The notes beneath the pieces are model-generated. The model had not been told where the DNA came from. It made no database searches and saw nothing but the letters and a program-made list of their open reading frames with translations. From NCBI RefSeq assembly GCF_000003815.2, contig NC_049991.1, forward strand, positions 7,659,703-7,723,702: 64,000 bases of DNA. Reading direction: 5' to 3'. How positions within the stretch are numbered: position 1 is the first letter of the stretch; each line of letters starts with the position of its first letter. This stretch comes from Branchiostoma floridae. Its lineage: Eukaryota > Chordata > Leptocardii > Amphioxiformes > Branchiostomatidae. Of this stretch, positions 11,924 to 23,900 are shown one piece after another. The translations under genes were made by a program, and so were the position numbers.

Positions 11924-13494
11924 AGCAGGTTGGTTGCAACAGCCTCAGTAAAAACTTTCCTTCCTCGACCGCTGCCTTTCTGTGCTCGTACTGACACGGC
12001 TCTAACAGCCAATGCCTTTTATCCTGTGATACTTCCGGTGTCGGGGCTGTAAAACTAGAAAGAAGAAGGATGCGACGGCTCTGTTTTTGTCGTCGTTGTC
12101 CGGCATTATTGTGGGGAGGTGGAGGATTTGTGACGCCATCTTGGATAGAGTGGTGACGTCACAGGCCTTGTGCATACATATGAGTGTGTAGAGTAGACAG
12201 CTTGCTGACGGTGGTAGCTCGGCACACATGCCTACACGCCATGTTTACAAGCTATAAAACAAGCGGACCCGCTACCTTTTTTCTTCAAACATTTGCACCA
12301 CTTTCTGTTTGTTATAGTTACAATGGCTGAAATTTTTCCCGACATTACGAACATTGTGCTACAGTCAAGAGTATGTCAGGAAAATTATATTATACATTAA
12401 ATGTACTGCTATTTACTGCAGCAATGATTGACCACAGTGGTATAGCACCACTTGAGATAAGAATCTTGAAATGACGTCAAAAGACTTTCTTCAGCAGGAT
12501 ATGACCTATACAAGGAACTAAGAAAGCCCAAGGAACGCGTCTGGCCTAGGTTTGATTTGCGTCTACTCCTAGTTTGTTCTGTTATGTGTTTACCTGTCTG
12601 TTTCTGGCGATAGAAACATGTTTTTGTGCCCGGTAATCTATTGATTATTTAAGCATGTCTGGAACAATGACTCCCTGAATTCCTCTATGACGAAAACAAT
12701 GGCTGCCTCTACATGAAAACATGTTTATTCAGTGAGCACATGTACAGCGATCAGTGCGGCTGGGTAAAGGACGTTACCCCGACAAAGGGCAAGGTCGGGG
12801 TAAGACTGTGCAAGTTCTACATGGAAGACTTGACCAATTGTTTACACTGGTATCGTGATTGTATGCATCGGACAAGCTTTAAGCTAAGAAAGATTTGAAA
12901 GTGAACAGAGGCGAATAATAAACTACCAATTGCATGGTAATAGTATCTCATCTTGATATCATCTTGTGTGTTTTTTGTTGTACCTTTAACAAATGAAGTC
13001 AAGTCTCTGTCCGAGTCTGAATAACTCACTCATATAGTACATACCACGCAAAGGAATGTTATCGGGCAATGAGGGAACCGTCTTTTACGTTTCCGTCAAA
13101 CAACCCCAAAACAAAGCCTACAATAGGTCGATGATGTCAGTATTGTTCACTATAGAGTATTGTTTTGTCCTTTTTTTGCGTTCATGTACCTCGCATGATG
13201 TCATTTCCTGTTTTTATGGGCATACATTTTATTGCATGGCGGTATTTCCTGTTATAAGTCAATTGATACTTTCACGTACGCTGACGCCTGTGTGCTGTTG
13301 ACTTCGTTTTTGCACATTTTGATACATTTGAATATCCTGACGGATTGATAATACAAAAACTGTGTCAACTTGGTTTTCCTTATTGTATCTTAAGAAGAAG
13401 TTAGGAAAGGAAAGTGATCTCGATCCAGTTTTAGCTCACTGAAGAGCTAGTCTTCCACTGGTCGTGACAGAGAGGTACAGATGCTATGTACAGT
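11924..13494. other. Intergenic spacer upstream of the mucin gene
   Basis: A minus-strand GGATAAAA about 95 bp above the mucin ATG may be a TATA-like element. A plus-strand TATAAA at about 12253 precedes an ATG at 12323 with a following GT donor, but I could not extend it into a consistent gene. Nothing else is supported. Confidence 0.35.
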
Positions 13495-13702
13495 ATTTAC
13501 AGGTTCATTGTACCGGGGAAGTTCCCCTAGCTCTTTTACGACAAGGACGATGAACAGTGGACCACGCTTAACGTCCAGTCCGAAGGACTGCAACCCTTTC
13601 CAGTAGCGTGCATGTCGGGTGAGCGACACAACCGGAACCGAACTCACAGATTCTAGTTCCAGAGGCAGGACTGCTAACCACTGGACTACGCACGCTACCT
13701 TG
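13495..13702 (-). mobile_element. tRNA-derived SINE (degenerate)
   Basis: On the minus strand the start resembles a tRNA gene, with an A-box-like segment (TAGTCCAGTGGTTAGCA) followed by a B-box-like GAGTTCGGTTCC. A non-tRNA body contains GGACGTTAAGC and AAAAGAGCTAG words typical of animal tRNA-SINE bodies. There is no CCA-end stem pairing good enough for a working tRNA. Confidence 0.7.
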
Positions 13703-14967
13703 TCAATTTGTATATCATTCGCTTCTAAAATGATAATGATATGAATTACGGTTTCTGTACACTTTTTAAAAAACATTTGAGAGCTAGCGACTGGGCTTGA
13801 TGGTCAATTTCAGTAAATCTTATCATTGATAGCACGGCCTCAACTTACCAACCAAATCAGAGTCAATGACGTTTTAAACTATGTGTGAAGAAAAAAAACA
13901 ATTATCATATCAGTTCTAACTTTACCAGAACTTCATCTATTACTATGAAAATTAAGATCTAGCAAAATGTTCTCTTTTGCCTTAAAACATATCTCTGTCT
14001 CTATTTCTTTCGCAACTTGCATTTTATTTACAACAAGTGAATTTACAATCGTTACCGAAATAATTCTAATGTTTTGTACACAGTTCAATGTACAAATACC
14101 TTTGGTGAGTAGGTGTGAATGCCCCCCTCCCCATTAGCTAAGTCAATAAATCATTTGTGTACATTTATTTTGTTCTGCCTGCTATAGTAGCGACGTTGGG
14201 TGTATCCGTTACTCGGGAGCAAATGATAGAACTACGTTATGTACAACGTGCACAATAACAAAAACATGTTGTCATTGTTCTCTACGCACACAGATATATA
14301 GAAACATCATCGGTAAAATTGTCCAAGAAGTTTATCGCTTTAACAATTTTGACTATAGGGCTAGACTTTCCGAGCTTTTTGTTTTTGCTCCTTCAAAATC
14401 CATCTGAAACTTCTTTATACCAAGCCACATGCCATTGCTCTTTTTGAGACAATTCAAGTTGAAATGGATCTAATGCATTGTATCAAATTGAAATATTTAC
14501 AATAATGAACAAGAACTGCAGCCAATATTACGGTCACAGAATTTCACCCAAACTAGAACAAATTAGAATGTGCTCTCCAAAATTAAGCGTGGTAATGTAT
14601 AATGTAATGTTCATCTAACTCTACAATATAGCTCACTGGAATTAAATGTCTTTGAAAACATTTTTACTGATATTATATTATTTTCCCCAGATTTCAAAAC
14701 CACCAACATCATATCTAATTGTTTCTATTATATTATATCTATTGATGTAAAACCGATATATCGTTTTCTGCAACAGTCATCCACTGCAGCGTGTTTTTTC
14801 TCACATATTTTCAGTAGGCTATTAGATACATGGCTTGTCAAATATCTACAACAACATTATACGCCAACATCGATATCGTAAAGCATAAAGTTACCGTATC
14901 ACTTGAGTGCTTACTAATATATTGTAAGAGTGTCGCGTCATAAGTGTACGTTTCTTACACAGTCCTG
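13703..14967. other. Intergenic AT-rich spacer
   Basis: No gene, RNA or named repeat can be supported here. It lies downstream of the His-rich gene's stop codon and probably includes its 3' UTR. Confidence 0.5.
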
Positions 14968-15682
14968 TCAGTTCTCGTTATCATCAGATCCGCTGTGCTC
15001 GTCCGTCTGTTCTTCTTTTGTCCCAGGTGCACTTTGTTCTTCGGACTTATTTCCGTCATCTAGAAAATTGAGTAAAATTTATTAGGAGAAGGGGTTGAAC
15101 CGCGGAGCCTAGAGAATCATTTTTGCAACCCCCTCCCACTGAATGTCTGTATGAAGATTTTATTGTCAATGCCATATTTTTTTGAAATGCATTCGTCTGG
15201 TAAATAATTAGAATACTCAGTCAGCTTAATTCAATTGACAACGGATATAGATTAAGAATTCCTAATAAAAGAAAACGATCCTGGAAACATTGGAAGTAAA
15301 ATATGCAAAGTACGTGTGAGGAGTTTAAAGAGTAAAACGTACGTTTGCGGCGGCTCGGTGGTGTCAGAAAGGAGGGCAGGTGTAGGTGAGGCAAGTGTAG
15401 CTTGACTGCGAGGCTGCTTGGCTTGGGAGAAGCGCTCCCTTCTGATGTAGACTTTTCCTTGTGTTCTTTCTCCGAGTTGGTCCTACGACGATGATGGTGA
15501 TGATGGTAGTGGTGGTGATGATGGTGGCGCCGCTCTAGGTCGATGGGTACCGGTGACGTGTACGATCTCTTCCGGCCGTACGGAGGGTCGGAGTCCGTTC
15601 TCTCTCGCCGGCCTGGCGGGGGAGACAACGCTCTTTTCTGGAACACGTCGGTAAGGTGGCTGGCTTGCACGATTCCATCCAT
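14968..15682 (-). CDS. Small His-rich, Ser/charged low-complexity protein of unknown function
   Basis: Two exons: complement(14968-15059, 15343-15682), 432 nt, 143 aa, with a GTACGT donor and a TAG acceptor. The start ATG at 15682 is in a strong Kozak context (ACCATGG). After an N-terminal MDGIVQASHLTDVFQKRAL segment the chain is rich in Arg, Ser and Pro. It then has a run of 6 His, Tyr and 5 His at about residues 53-64, an RRR patch, a Lys/Glu stretch, a LHLPHLHLPSFL segment, a basic SRRKR, and an acidic Ser/Glu/Asp tail. There is no signal peptide or membrane segment. Poly-His tracts occur in nuclear-speckle proteins, and the basic patches could be nuclear signals, but this is only suggestive. 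I do not recognise the family. The model could lack further exons. Confidence 0.6.
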
Positions 15683-17085
15683 GGTAGAAACATCACTTAG
15701 CCACCAGGCCGTCGAAAATAGGTGTGCTAATGCAACCTTAACTAAGATTTAACTTGAACTTGAAGAGCTGAAGTTTTGGTGCGCAGTTCTGTGGAGATAT
15801 GTGTAAACAGCTCAAACTATAGCTGGCACAGAATCAAATCTAATCTATGGTAAACACACAGGGTCGTAGCGCGTACCACGGTTTGAGGGGTAACAGCACG
15901 GTAGTAGTGAACCTTGACCTTAACGCGTGTCCCTTGCGACGTTCGCTCAGAAATAGATGTCCATTATACACACCCAGACAGGTAGCGAAGTATACATGTA
16001 ACTAGGGTCTGCATGGGGGGATCCTGGCAGCGCTTATGGCGCGGCCACGTCGTCGTTTGATGTCGTAAGATTTGAGAATTTAAGGGTGTGACAGAACCTG
16101 AACCACTGACAATGGCAAAACTACGAAGCTTCACCCTCCTTTTTGAGCACTCGGTTCCAGTGCTGTAGACGGCTTCAGCCTGGTACTGCTCAAGACTACA
16201 GGCATAACGTCCACGCCCTTGTCTTCCAAGCCTGAAAAGTCCACGGAATTGAATAAGTGCCCAAAGGATTAGAAAATTGACGACGCATTTAAATGTCGTA
16301 AATTTGTATGTATGCGACGTCACACGGTATGGAACGCGCTTCCCCCTCCCCAACTATACCACAGAAACATTGCGTAATTCATGATGAAACAAAAGCGACC
16401 TCAGGCGATTTTGTGTCTGCTTTGTGCGATTGCAGGACTGTTGAATTCTTTTTTTTTAAACGGCCGAAAATTGATGAGGGCATGAATATCATTCATATAC
16501 TAGTAATCAGCATGGCCTTACTGAGGACTCTAAATACATATGATCTGCTTTTAATCTCCAATGACAGAAAACTGAGGACAGTCATAAAAGTTTGAGAAGT
16601 TGAGGTCAATATCCGATATGGCACTAACCTAAACGACAAACCTTTTAAAAATCGATATAATAGCGTGAACCCAATGTCAGTAACAACCCTCCGCCAGACA
16701 CACCTACGGCCCGAAATCTGACCTGCTTAAGACACTCTTAAAGTAAAAGAAATGACCACAACGAACGTACACAGACTATATGCGAACACTGAGCATTACT
16801 AATGTTTTGTACCATGTATTGTTGATTGATCAGGACTCGATGGTTTATCAGGACTCGATGTAATCTGTATCTCTTTCATACCTTATCTGACCCTTACCTC
16901 CCTCATGACCTCAATGAAAAGCGGCCTACAGGCCGATCTTCTCATGCACTTAGCTACTGAGGCAACTATTTGGACAATATCACGCGATATCACATGATGA
17001 ATATAAGTAAATACATTATACGATAATGCAAGTCCCTGCTTTTCGCTGTTTTCACACATTGCACTAAATCCCACCGCATGACACC
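15683..17085. other. Intergenic spacer between divergent His-rich gene and arylsulfatase gene
   Basis: The spacer holds the promoters of both flanking genes but no clear TATA box. A short direct duplication (atcaggactcgatg) is at about 16830-16860. The 129-residue open frame on the minus strand at 15964-16353 has no family or splice support and is left out. Confidence 0.45.
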
Positions 17086-17200
17086 ATGTTGCGCGTTCTG
17101 CTGTTTCTAGTTGCTGGAGCTCTGGTGATGTTTTCAGCGCGACCCAGAAGTGAGAACGCTACCAAGCCTAACATCGTCTTCATTGTTGCCGACGACCTAG
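17086..17200 (+). CDS. Alternative first exon (A) of the arylsulfatase: signal peptide and VADD motif
   Basis: An ATG exon of 115 nt ending in a GTTAGA donor, phase 1. It encodes a hydrophobic signal peptide (MLRVLLFLVAGALVMFSA) and [12 protein letters not shown], the sulfatase N-terminal strand with two metal-binding Asp. It is the same length and phase as exon B at 17993-18107, so either can join exon 2 at 27307. It may be an alternative promoter and first exon, or a relic of a tandem duplication. Confidence 0.75.
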
Positions 17201-17292
17201 GTTAGATTTTAGTTAGACTCTTGTCATATGCGACAGGTTTACAGCAAAGTGGATAGACAATAACAATATCAGGAGTGTCGTCTATGTGTCGT

Positions 17293-17376
17293 ACGAACAT
17301 AAGCTATACCATAACGGTTACGGTTGTCGTGGAGACGAACATAAGCTATACCATAACGGTTACGGTTGTCGTGGAG
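17293..17376. repeat. Perfect 42-bp tandem duplication
   Basis: Two identical head-to-tail copies (17293-17334 and 17335-17376) lie between the two arylsulfatase first exons. The identity suggests a recent event. Confidence 0.9.
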
Positions 17377-17992
17377 ACTTAATTGTTGATGGTAGGATCT
17401 TCGGTAACAGGCCGGCGTCTCGCTCAAAATTGCTACGTAAAGTCCCTATCACATACGCCGTACGACATGTATACGAAACTGTACGACAGCAATCGGGACA
17501 TTATTACATACACTCGGTACGATAAGTATACGAGTTTGGTACTTTTTCAAGTCGACAGTTGTACAAAATCTATTTGTATCGGGACGAAAATGGTCTTTGT
17601 TCGGTTCTGTTATATTCTACAGTTAAAATCCTAAGACAGAGGCATTGCTAAGTTAATGTTAGATTCCAAGTTACATGGTGTATTACGCCAGTATCCAACT
17701 ACGATTTTGTGCGAGAAAATACATATCATATTTATCAACCAATGACATACATGTAGCTTGTATTGCAAATGCAAATGCAAAAAATGTTGACAACAATGAG
17801 ACTAACTAAGGTCAACGACCTAGATGTCAAATACCATTAGAAGGTTTGGCTTACCGAGTCAATACAATGTCATGTGATTCTGTATTCAGGCGGTAACCTT
17901 TGTAGCTTTTGGGCTGGACATTGGGACTCACGTGAGGTGAAGAAAAAAATATCTGTCTCAAGATCCGAATAAGACTTTGTACATAGGGAACC

Positions 17993-20900
17993 ATGCAGTG
18001 GCTTGTGTTGTTTCTTGCCACTGGTAGTCTAGTCGCGGTTTCTGCACAACCCGGAAGTGAGAATACTACCCTGCCCCATATCATCTTTATCGTAGCCGAC
18101 GACTTAGGTAAGGTATACACTAGAAACTAACATTATATTAGCTGTGTCCCCGGTTTTTAAAGGATATGGTAAATACCTGCATAAAAAAGGGAGGCATTGT
18201 TTTTGTGTTTTTGGCCTCCCATTATAAAACCTGGGTTTAAAGTCAACGATCTTGAGTGCCATAATTAGAAGTTTAACTGCCTTCTAATCTAAAGCAAATA
18301 TCTACATGCACACAAAAAAGTACAGACTCCGATCGGGATCTCTATCGATAAAATTGCCAATTGTACTGTCAGGAATTCCAATTTCGATCTCTGTCAACTT
18401 GAGGGACTGCGATAGCGATGTCTACGTATTGCTAGAATCGGCTGTTCTGTCTGATATTGCAGTCACAGCCATTTATATTTTGGGTGAATTTGGGGCGTGG
18501 ATCGCATTTGAACATGTAGTTGCCTCCAAAGGTAAATGACCGATAGGTCGGACCTTGTAATCTATATAGTATATAGCCGGTATAACTACCCTTCGGCGTA
18601 CGTAACACACCAGCTTCGTGGGCACACAGGGCGCGGCAGCAGCTGGTTCTCATGATTACACTGCACGACCTGTCACACCTAACGTTTGCACATCTAGGAA
18701 TTCTGATGGGACGAAAAAGCATACAGATTAATGGGACAAGGAATGCATACTACCATTGAGCCCTCTGCTGCCACCAGTGTAAACAATGAGAAACGATCAC
18801 ATGGAGTCGTAACTGATGGACTGTAAATGTGTACTTACGAGCGAGGCCGAAGGGTCCTTTAAATTTGCCAGGAGGCTACCAAAGTTCTTCTGCCTACATT
18901 TATTCTTACGGGATATTATGAACATGAATGTATGGTATTGCATACTCAGAAGCCAAAATAAATCTCGTCACAGATTTATATTCACCCAAGTCAGAAAAAA
19001 GAAAGGTTCTATTTAAGGTTATGTTCCATAAGAAGGTGTAAAATTCATTGCATTTCACTTTCGATCAATAACTACCTAGTTCTTCACAGTAAAAGATGAT
19101 AACTGTTTAGTTTGAAATACAAATGTACCCAGCGCCTTCTACGCTGGTTCCTTGCATCAAAGCTTTCTCAGCATTTCCAGTGCTAAATTTGATCTTTCTG
19201 GATTTATGAGGGAAAAAAATGTTTTTCAATCTTTTGAATTATTTAGACAATCGTATCAGCCAACAACTAACATTGCAGACTTTTAATGAAATGTTCTCTT
19301 TCCACGTTTGCAGAAATCCCTACTAAATTTCTATCACGCTTTCAGGTTGGATTCCGTTGGAATGACGTGGGTTGGCACAACCCTGACGTTAAAACGCCTG
19401 TTCTGGACCAGCTGGCTCACGAAGGCGTCATCCTCAACCAGTCTTACGTCAACTACGTCTACGTCGCTACACTGCACCAAATCGGATATTTAAGCATACT
19501 TAATGTGATTCGTAAATGAAGCTTAAACATTTGAATATAATTAAGTTATCTTTAAGCTACATTTACGAAGTCGGAAATGCCACAACTAAAAGTCAATCTT
19601 TACGACACATTTAAGAAAATCGTTAAGTTCACTTAAAGATATAAGTAACTTTACTTGTTCCTTAAGGTCACTTAACTATGCATTAAAGATATAACAGTAA
19701 TTTGTGCAGTTTTGCCAACACATTATAGATATATACTGACTAAAAGAACCATCAATTTACTCTGCATTTTAATTCGTTTATATACGATACCATTAAGCGT
19801 CCTTAAATATAGTTTAAAGCTATTTATTTAAGCTTCGTTTAAGCTACTTAAAGTGTGGGGTAGACTCTCATTAGTCTTACCGGCAATTGTACTCTTCAAT
19901 CAATGAATTTTGAAAACTACACTCCTTGACTTCTTGTCACATCATAGTTTATTCAAAAGCTTCTGCGGACACGCCTGAGCAGGCAATAGGAGGAGCGGAC
20001 TTTGTGTTCTTACAACGACTTTTAAAAACTGCATATAAATAGAGACACCTATTACTAGTATGCATTGTCAATATGTTCAAGCAAAAATGTAGTTTGATCT
20101 ATTGATATATACAAAGCAATTTTGAAACGTAACAGGACATCGATTATATAGCCAATTCAAAGGCGACAAGTAGGAGTCCCGGCCTACCAGTCTAAGCAAA
20201 ACAAAACAAACCATAACACAACTACTGGTACTTGGTTTAACGATGTGATAACTAATTCTCTAGAATAGGGCACGTTTTCAGCCTTGTAAATATACCTGCA
20301 CTGTGAATACCCAAAGATCAGCCAATCCAATACAGATAATAATAGCTCACAAATTGTGATTAGCAGAGGGTTTAAAGAGAGTAAGCGTCACTAGTCCATA
20401 AAAACAAACAACATGTAGTTCCGAGTGGGCCTTTTCTTTTGTTTATAAATCCACCGGCTAACCCACGCCATCTTTTTTTTTTAATTCATTCTAAACTTAA
20501 AAACACTATCAAATACCGTAGACGCAACAAAAAACGTTGATACTGGATACCATAAGACGCTGCACAGTGCGTGGATTTGACATTTTCCAGTTTGACCCTA
20601 GCAAGAAGCTCCAAAATGCATACATTTTTGTTTCTTTTTCGTAGTTTGAATGTCGCGGATAATCGCGCTTGGAGCACTCCGCGAATACAAAATGGCCGCT
20701 ACCGCTGAATTTATAACAAGAACCTTTGAAAGTTTGTTTGAGTTTTATCAAAGCACTTGATTTTGATCAAGCGGTGTGTTGTTCATTGCCACCTTCACTT
20801 AACTCTGAAAAATGTCAACATTACAAGAAAAACTGTACATTTCATGTTTCGAGTTATATCTGGAGATACACAAGGCAGAATTTGACCAAGTACCTTCATT

Positions 20901-23900
20901 TGACAAAACAAACAACCGCCGGGAGGCGGAATATCGCCGCCATTTTGTATCTGGTTTGAGGCGTCTAGACGTTCTAGGGGAAACGTAACACTCTACGTAA
21001 TTTGTAAAATAAGTTTAAATTGCCTAGGCATGCGGCCTATATACATTGTGACTGGCGTTCTAGCCGCTGGCGACCGAACTGAGCGTGTTGAATTTGGAAA
21101 AGAGAGCAAGCAAGTTCATAAAAACAAACTAGTTCCGAGCAGGATTTTTCTTTGTTTACAATCTATAATTGGCTCAACGTTCACCCACGCCGTCTTTGTT
21201 TGGATTAATTCTTTAACTTTAAAGGACAGTTAAATGCCAAATTATATGGTAGATACAACAGAAAGTCGTTTGTACAGGATCCCATAACGTTCATGCTTTC
21301 TGCAAACTCTTTATCATTAGATAAAAGCGCTGCAGAGTGCAAGGAGTTGACAATTTCCCGTCGGACGCCAACTTTGTTTCGATTCATTCCTAAACTTTAC
21401 AACAATATATCAAATTAGAAACAACAGAAAATTGTTGCTATTGGTTCGTCATAACGCTCATGTCAACAATTTGACATTATCCAGTTTGACCCTAGCAAGA
21501 AGGTTCAAAATCCATAAATGTTTGTTTCTCTTTCATAGTTTGAATGTCGCGGGAAATCACGCTTGGGGCGCTCCGCGAATCAAAATGGCCGCTACCGCTG
21601 AATCTATAACAAGAAGCTTTTAAAGTTTGTTTGACCTTTTATCAAAGCACTTGATTTTGGTCAAGCGGTGTGTTGTTCATTGCCACCTTCACTTAACTCT
21701 GAAAAATGTCAACATTACAAGAAAAACTGTACATTTCATGTTTCGAGTTATATCTGGAGATACACAAGGCAGAATTTGACCAAGTACCTTCATTTGACAA
21801 AACAAACAACCGCCGGGAGGCGGAATATCGCCGCCATTTTGGATCTGGTTTGAGGCGTCTAGACGTTCTAGGGGAAACCAAGGAGCTTTTATCACTGATA
21901 AAAGCTCCTTGGGGAAACGTAACACTCTACGTAATTTGTAAAATAAGTTTAAATTGCCTAGGCATGCGGCCTATATACATTGTGACTGGCGTTCTAGCCG
22001 CTGGCGACCGAACTGAGCGTGTTGAATTTGGAAAAGAGAGCAAGCAAGTTCATAAAAACAAACTAGTTCCGAGCAGGATTTTTCTTTGTTTACAATCTAT
22101 AATTGGCTCAACGTTAACCCACGCCGTCTTTGTTTGGATTAATTCTTTAACTTTAAAGGACAGTTAAATGCCAAATTATATGGTAGATACAACAGAAAGT
22201 CGTTTGTACAGGATCCCATAACGTTCATGCTTTCTGCAAACTCTTTATCATTAGATAAAAGCGCTGCAGAGTGCAAGGAGTTGACAATTTCCCGTCGGAC
22301 GCCAACTTTGTTTCGATTCATTCCTAAACTTTACAACAATATATCAAATTAGAAACAACAGAAAATTGTTGCTATTGGTTCTTCATAACGCTCATGTCAA
22401 CAATTTGACATTTTCCAGTTTGACCCTAGCAAGAAGTTTCAAAATCCATAAATGTTTGTTTCTCTTTCATAGTTTGAATGTCGCGAGATATCACGCTTGG
22501 GGCGCTCCGCGAATGCAAAATGGCCGCTTCCGCTGGATTTGTAACAAGAAGCTTTTAAAGTTTGTTTGACCTTTTATCAAAGCACTTTGTTTTGGTCGGT
22601 GTGGTGTTCATAGCCACCTTCACTTGATTCTGAAAAATTTCAACTGTACGAGGAAACGTTGAATAAACTGTACATTTCGTGTTCCGAGCTATATCTAGAG
22701 ACAAACAAGGCAAACTGTTGTGTTTGTTATTGTTTTGTGGTGGCATGGCAGGACGATCCCACGCCAGGTAACAATGACTGGTCTTGGCACCCACGCCGAT
22801 TTACAAAATGTGTGCCCGACAATTCACATGTCATTGTGTCTATCGGACATGTAAATTTTGATAAGAAATAAGCCAATCACATGCAGTTTCCTTATGACGA
22901 TGACCAATCATCGTTGATGATGCAAGTTTTGAATTTTTGAACTGAACACCTAGCGTCATTCTAAGTCTGACGATTCTAGAGTGTGCAACGTTAACATTTT
23001 CACCGTTTTACAAAATGTCCGCGATTTCTCGTACTGACAACCCCATGGAACGAGGAGACAGCGAGAACCTTGCCATCATCCTTCAGGATATGGTTAGGAA
23101 GTTTGAGTCTCAAACCGCAGAACTGCAGGCACTGAAGGCACAGCTCCAGGAGCAGGAACGCCGGCAGGCTAATCAAGAACCCCCGCGAGACATCCGAGAG
23201 GACAGCCCGTCGCCAGGGCACGCTCGCCAACGCGGCAGGGTTCGGAGGAAATCCTCTATTCCATCCACTTGCAGGGTAGGTGATTTATTTTGAGTTTTGT
23301 CATTTTGGTCATATTTGCATCGTTGCCCGTATGGGGTGTAACCCCAACCGGGCGCCGACGTCACAAATTTGTCCCGGTACCGGGGTGTTGGGGTCCCCCA
23401 GGGGCCAGCCCGTGCCCCAAATGCCCGATAGCCACGGGGCGTCACACGGGGCCATGTATGGCTCACACCCGAACGACTGAAAAAAGGGGTTCCCCAAAAG
23501 TGCCCGTTAAGTGCCGCCGAGTCTTTTTTCAATAATGTGACCGTAGCATTATTCAGGTAGTTGGTCAAACACATTTTAGCGCTTGTATCTGTATAATGCT
23601 GGCCACTTATGTAGATACCTAGCACGCATACTAGCAGGTTTTTAACAAGAAACGGACCGATGAAAACAGCTCCCCAGGCTAGCGTGCGAGCTTATTAGAC
23701 CGCCAGCCATACACTTGTAGTAATTGACATATCAATGTCCCTTCTATCTTTCTAACTCAATTTCTCGATCACTAAAACAAAAGCAACAGCCAAATTAGAC
23801 GTATTCCCCAATGACTGTTTGAAGGAATTTTCCCATGCGAGTGTTACAAACTTGCGCGCAAAGACAGCTAATACATTTGTTTAAAATGTTTTACAGGATG

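Noticed and set aside
12253-12900. Plus-strand TATA box, ATG at 12323 and a later open segment near 12730-12800
   Set aside because: The first piece ends at a plausible donor, but the phases of the next open segment do not join without a stop, and no family is recognised.
13610-13700. Possible functional tRNA gene (minus strand)
   Set aside because: A/B-box-like words are present, but stem pairing is poor and it continues into a SINE body. The same applies to the tRNA-like heads at 27966, 47335 and 48563.
15964-16353. 129-residue open frame on the minus strand
   Set aside because: No recognisable domain, and no neighbouring exons with matching phase. Likely chance.
23290-23535. GC-rich open frames in intron 1 of the nested 306-aa gene
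   Set aside because: The open frames on both strands reflect GC-rich, stop-poor DNA. The local GC spike may be another small repeat, but I could not define ends.
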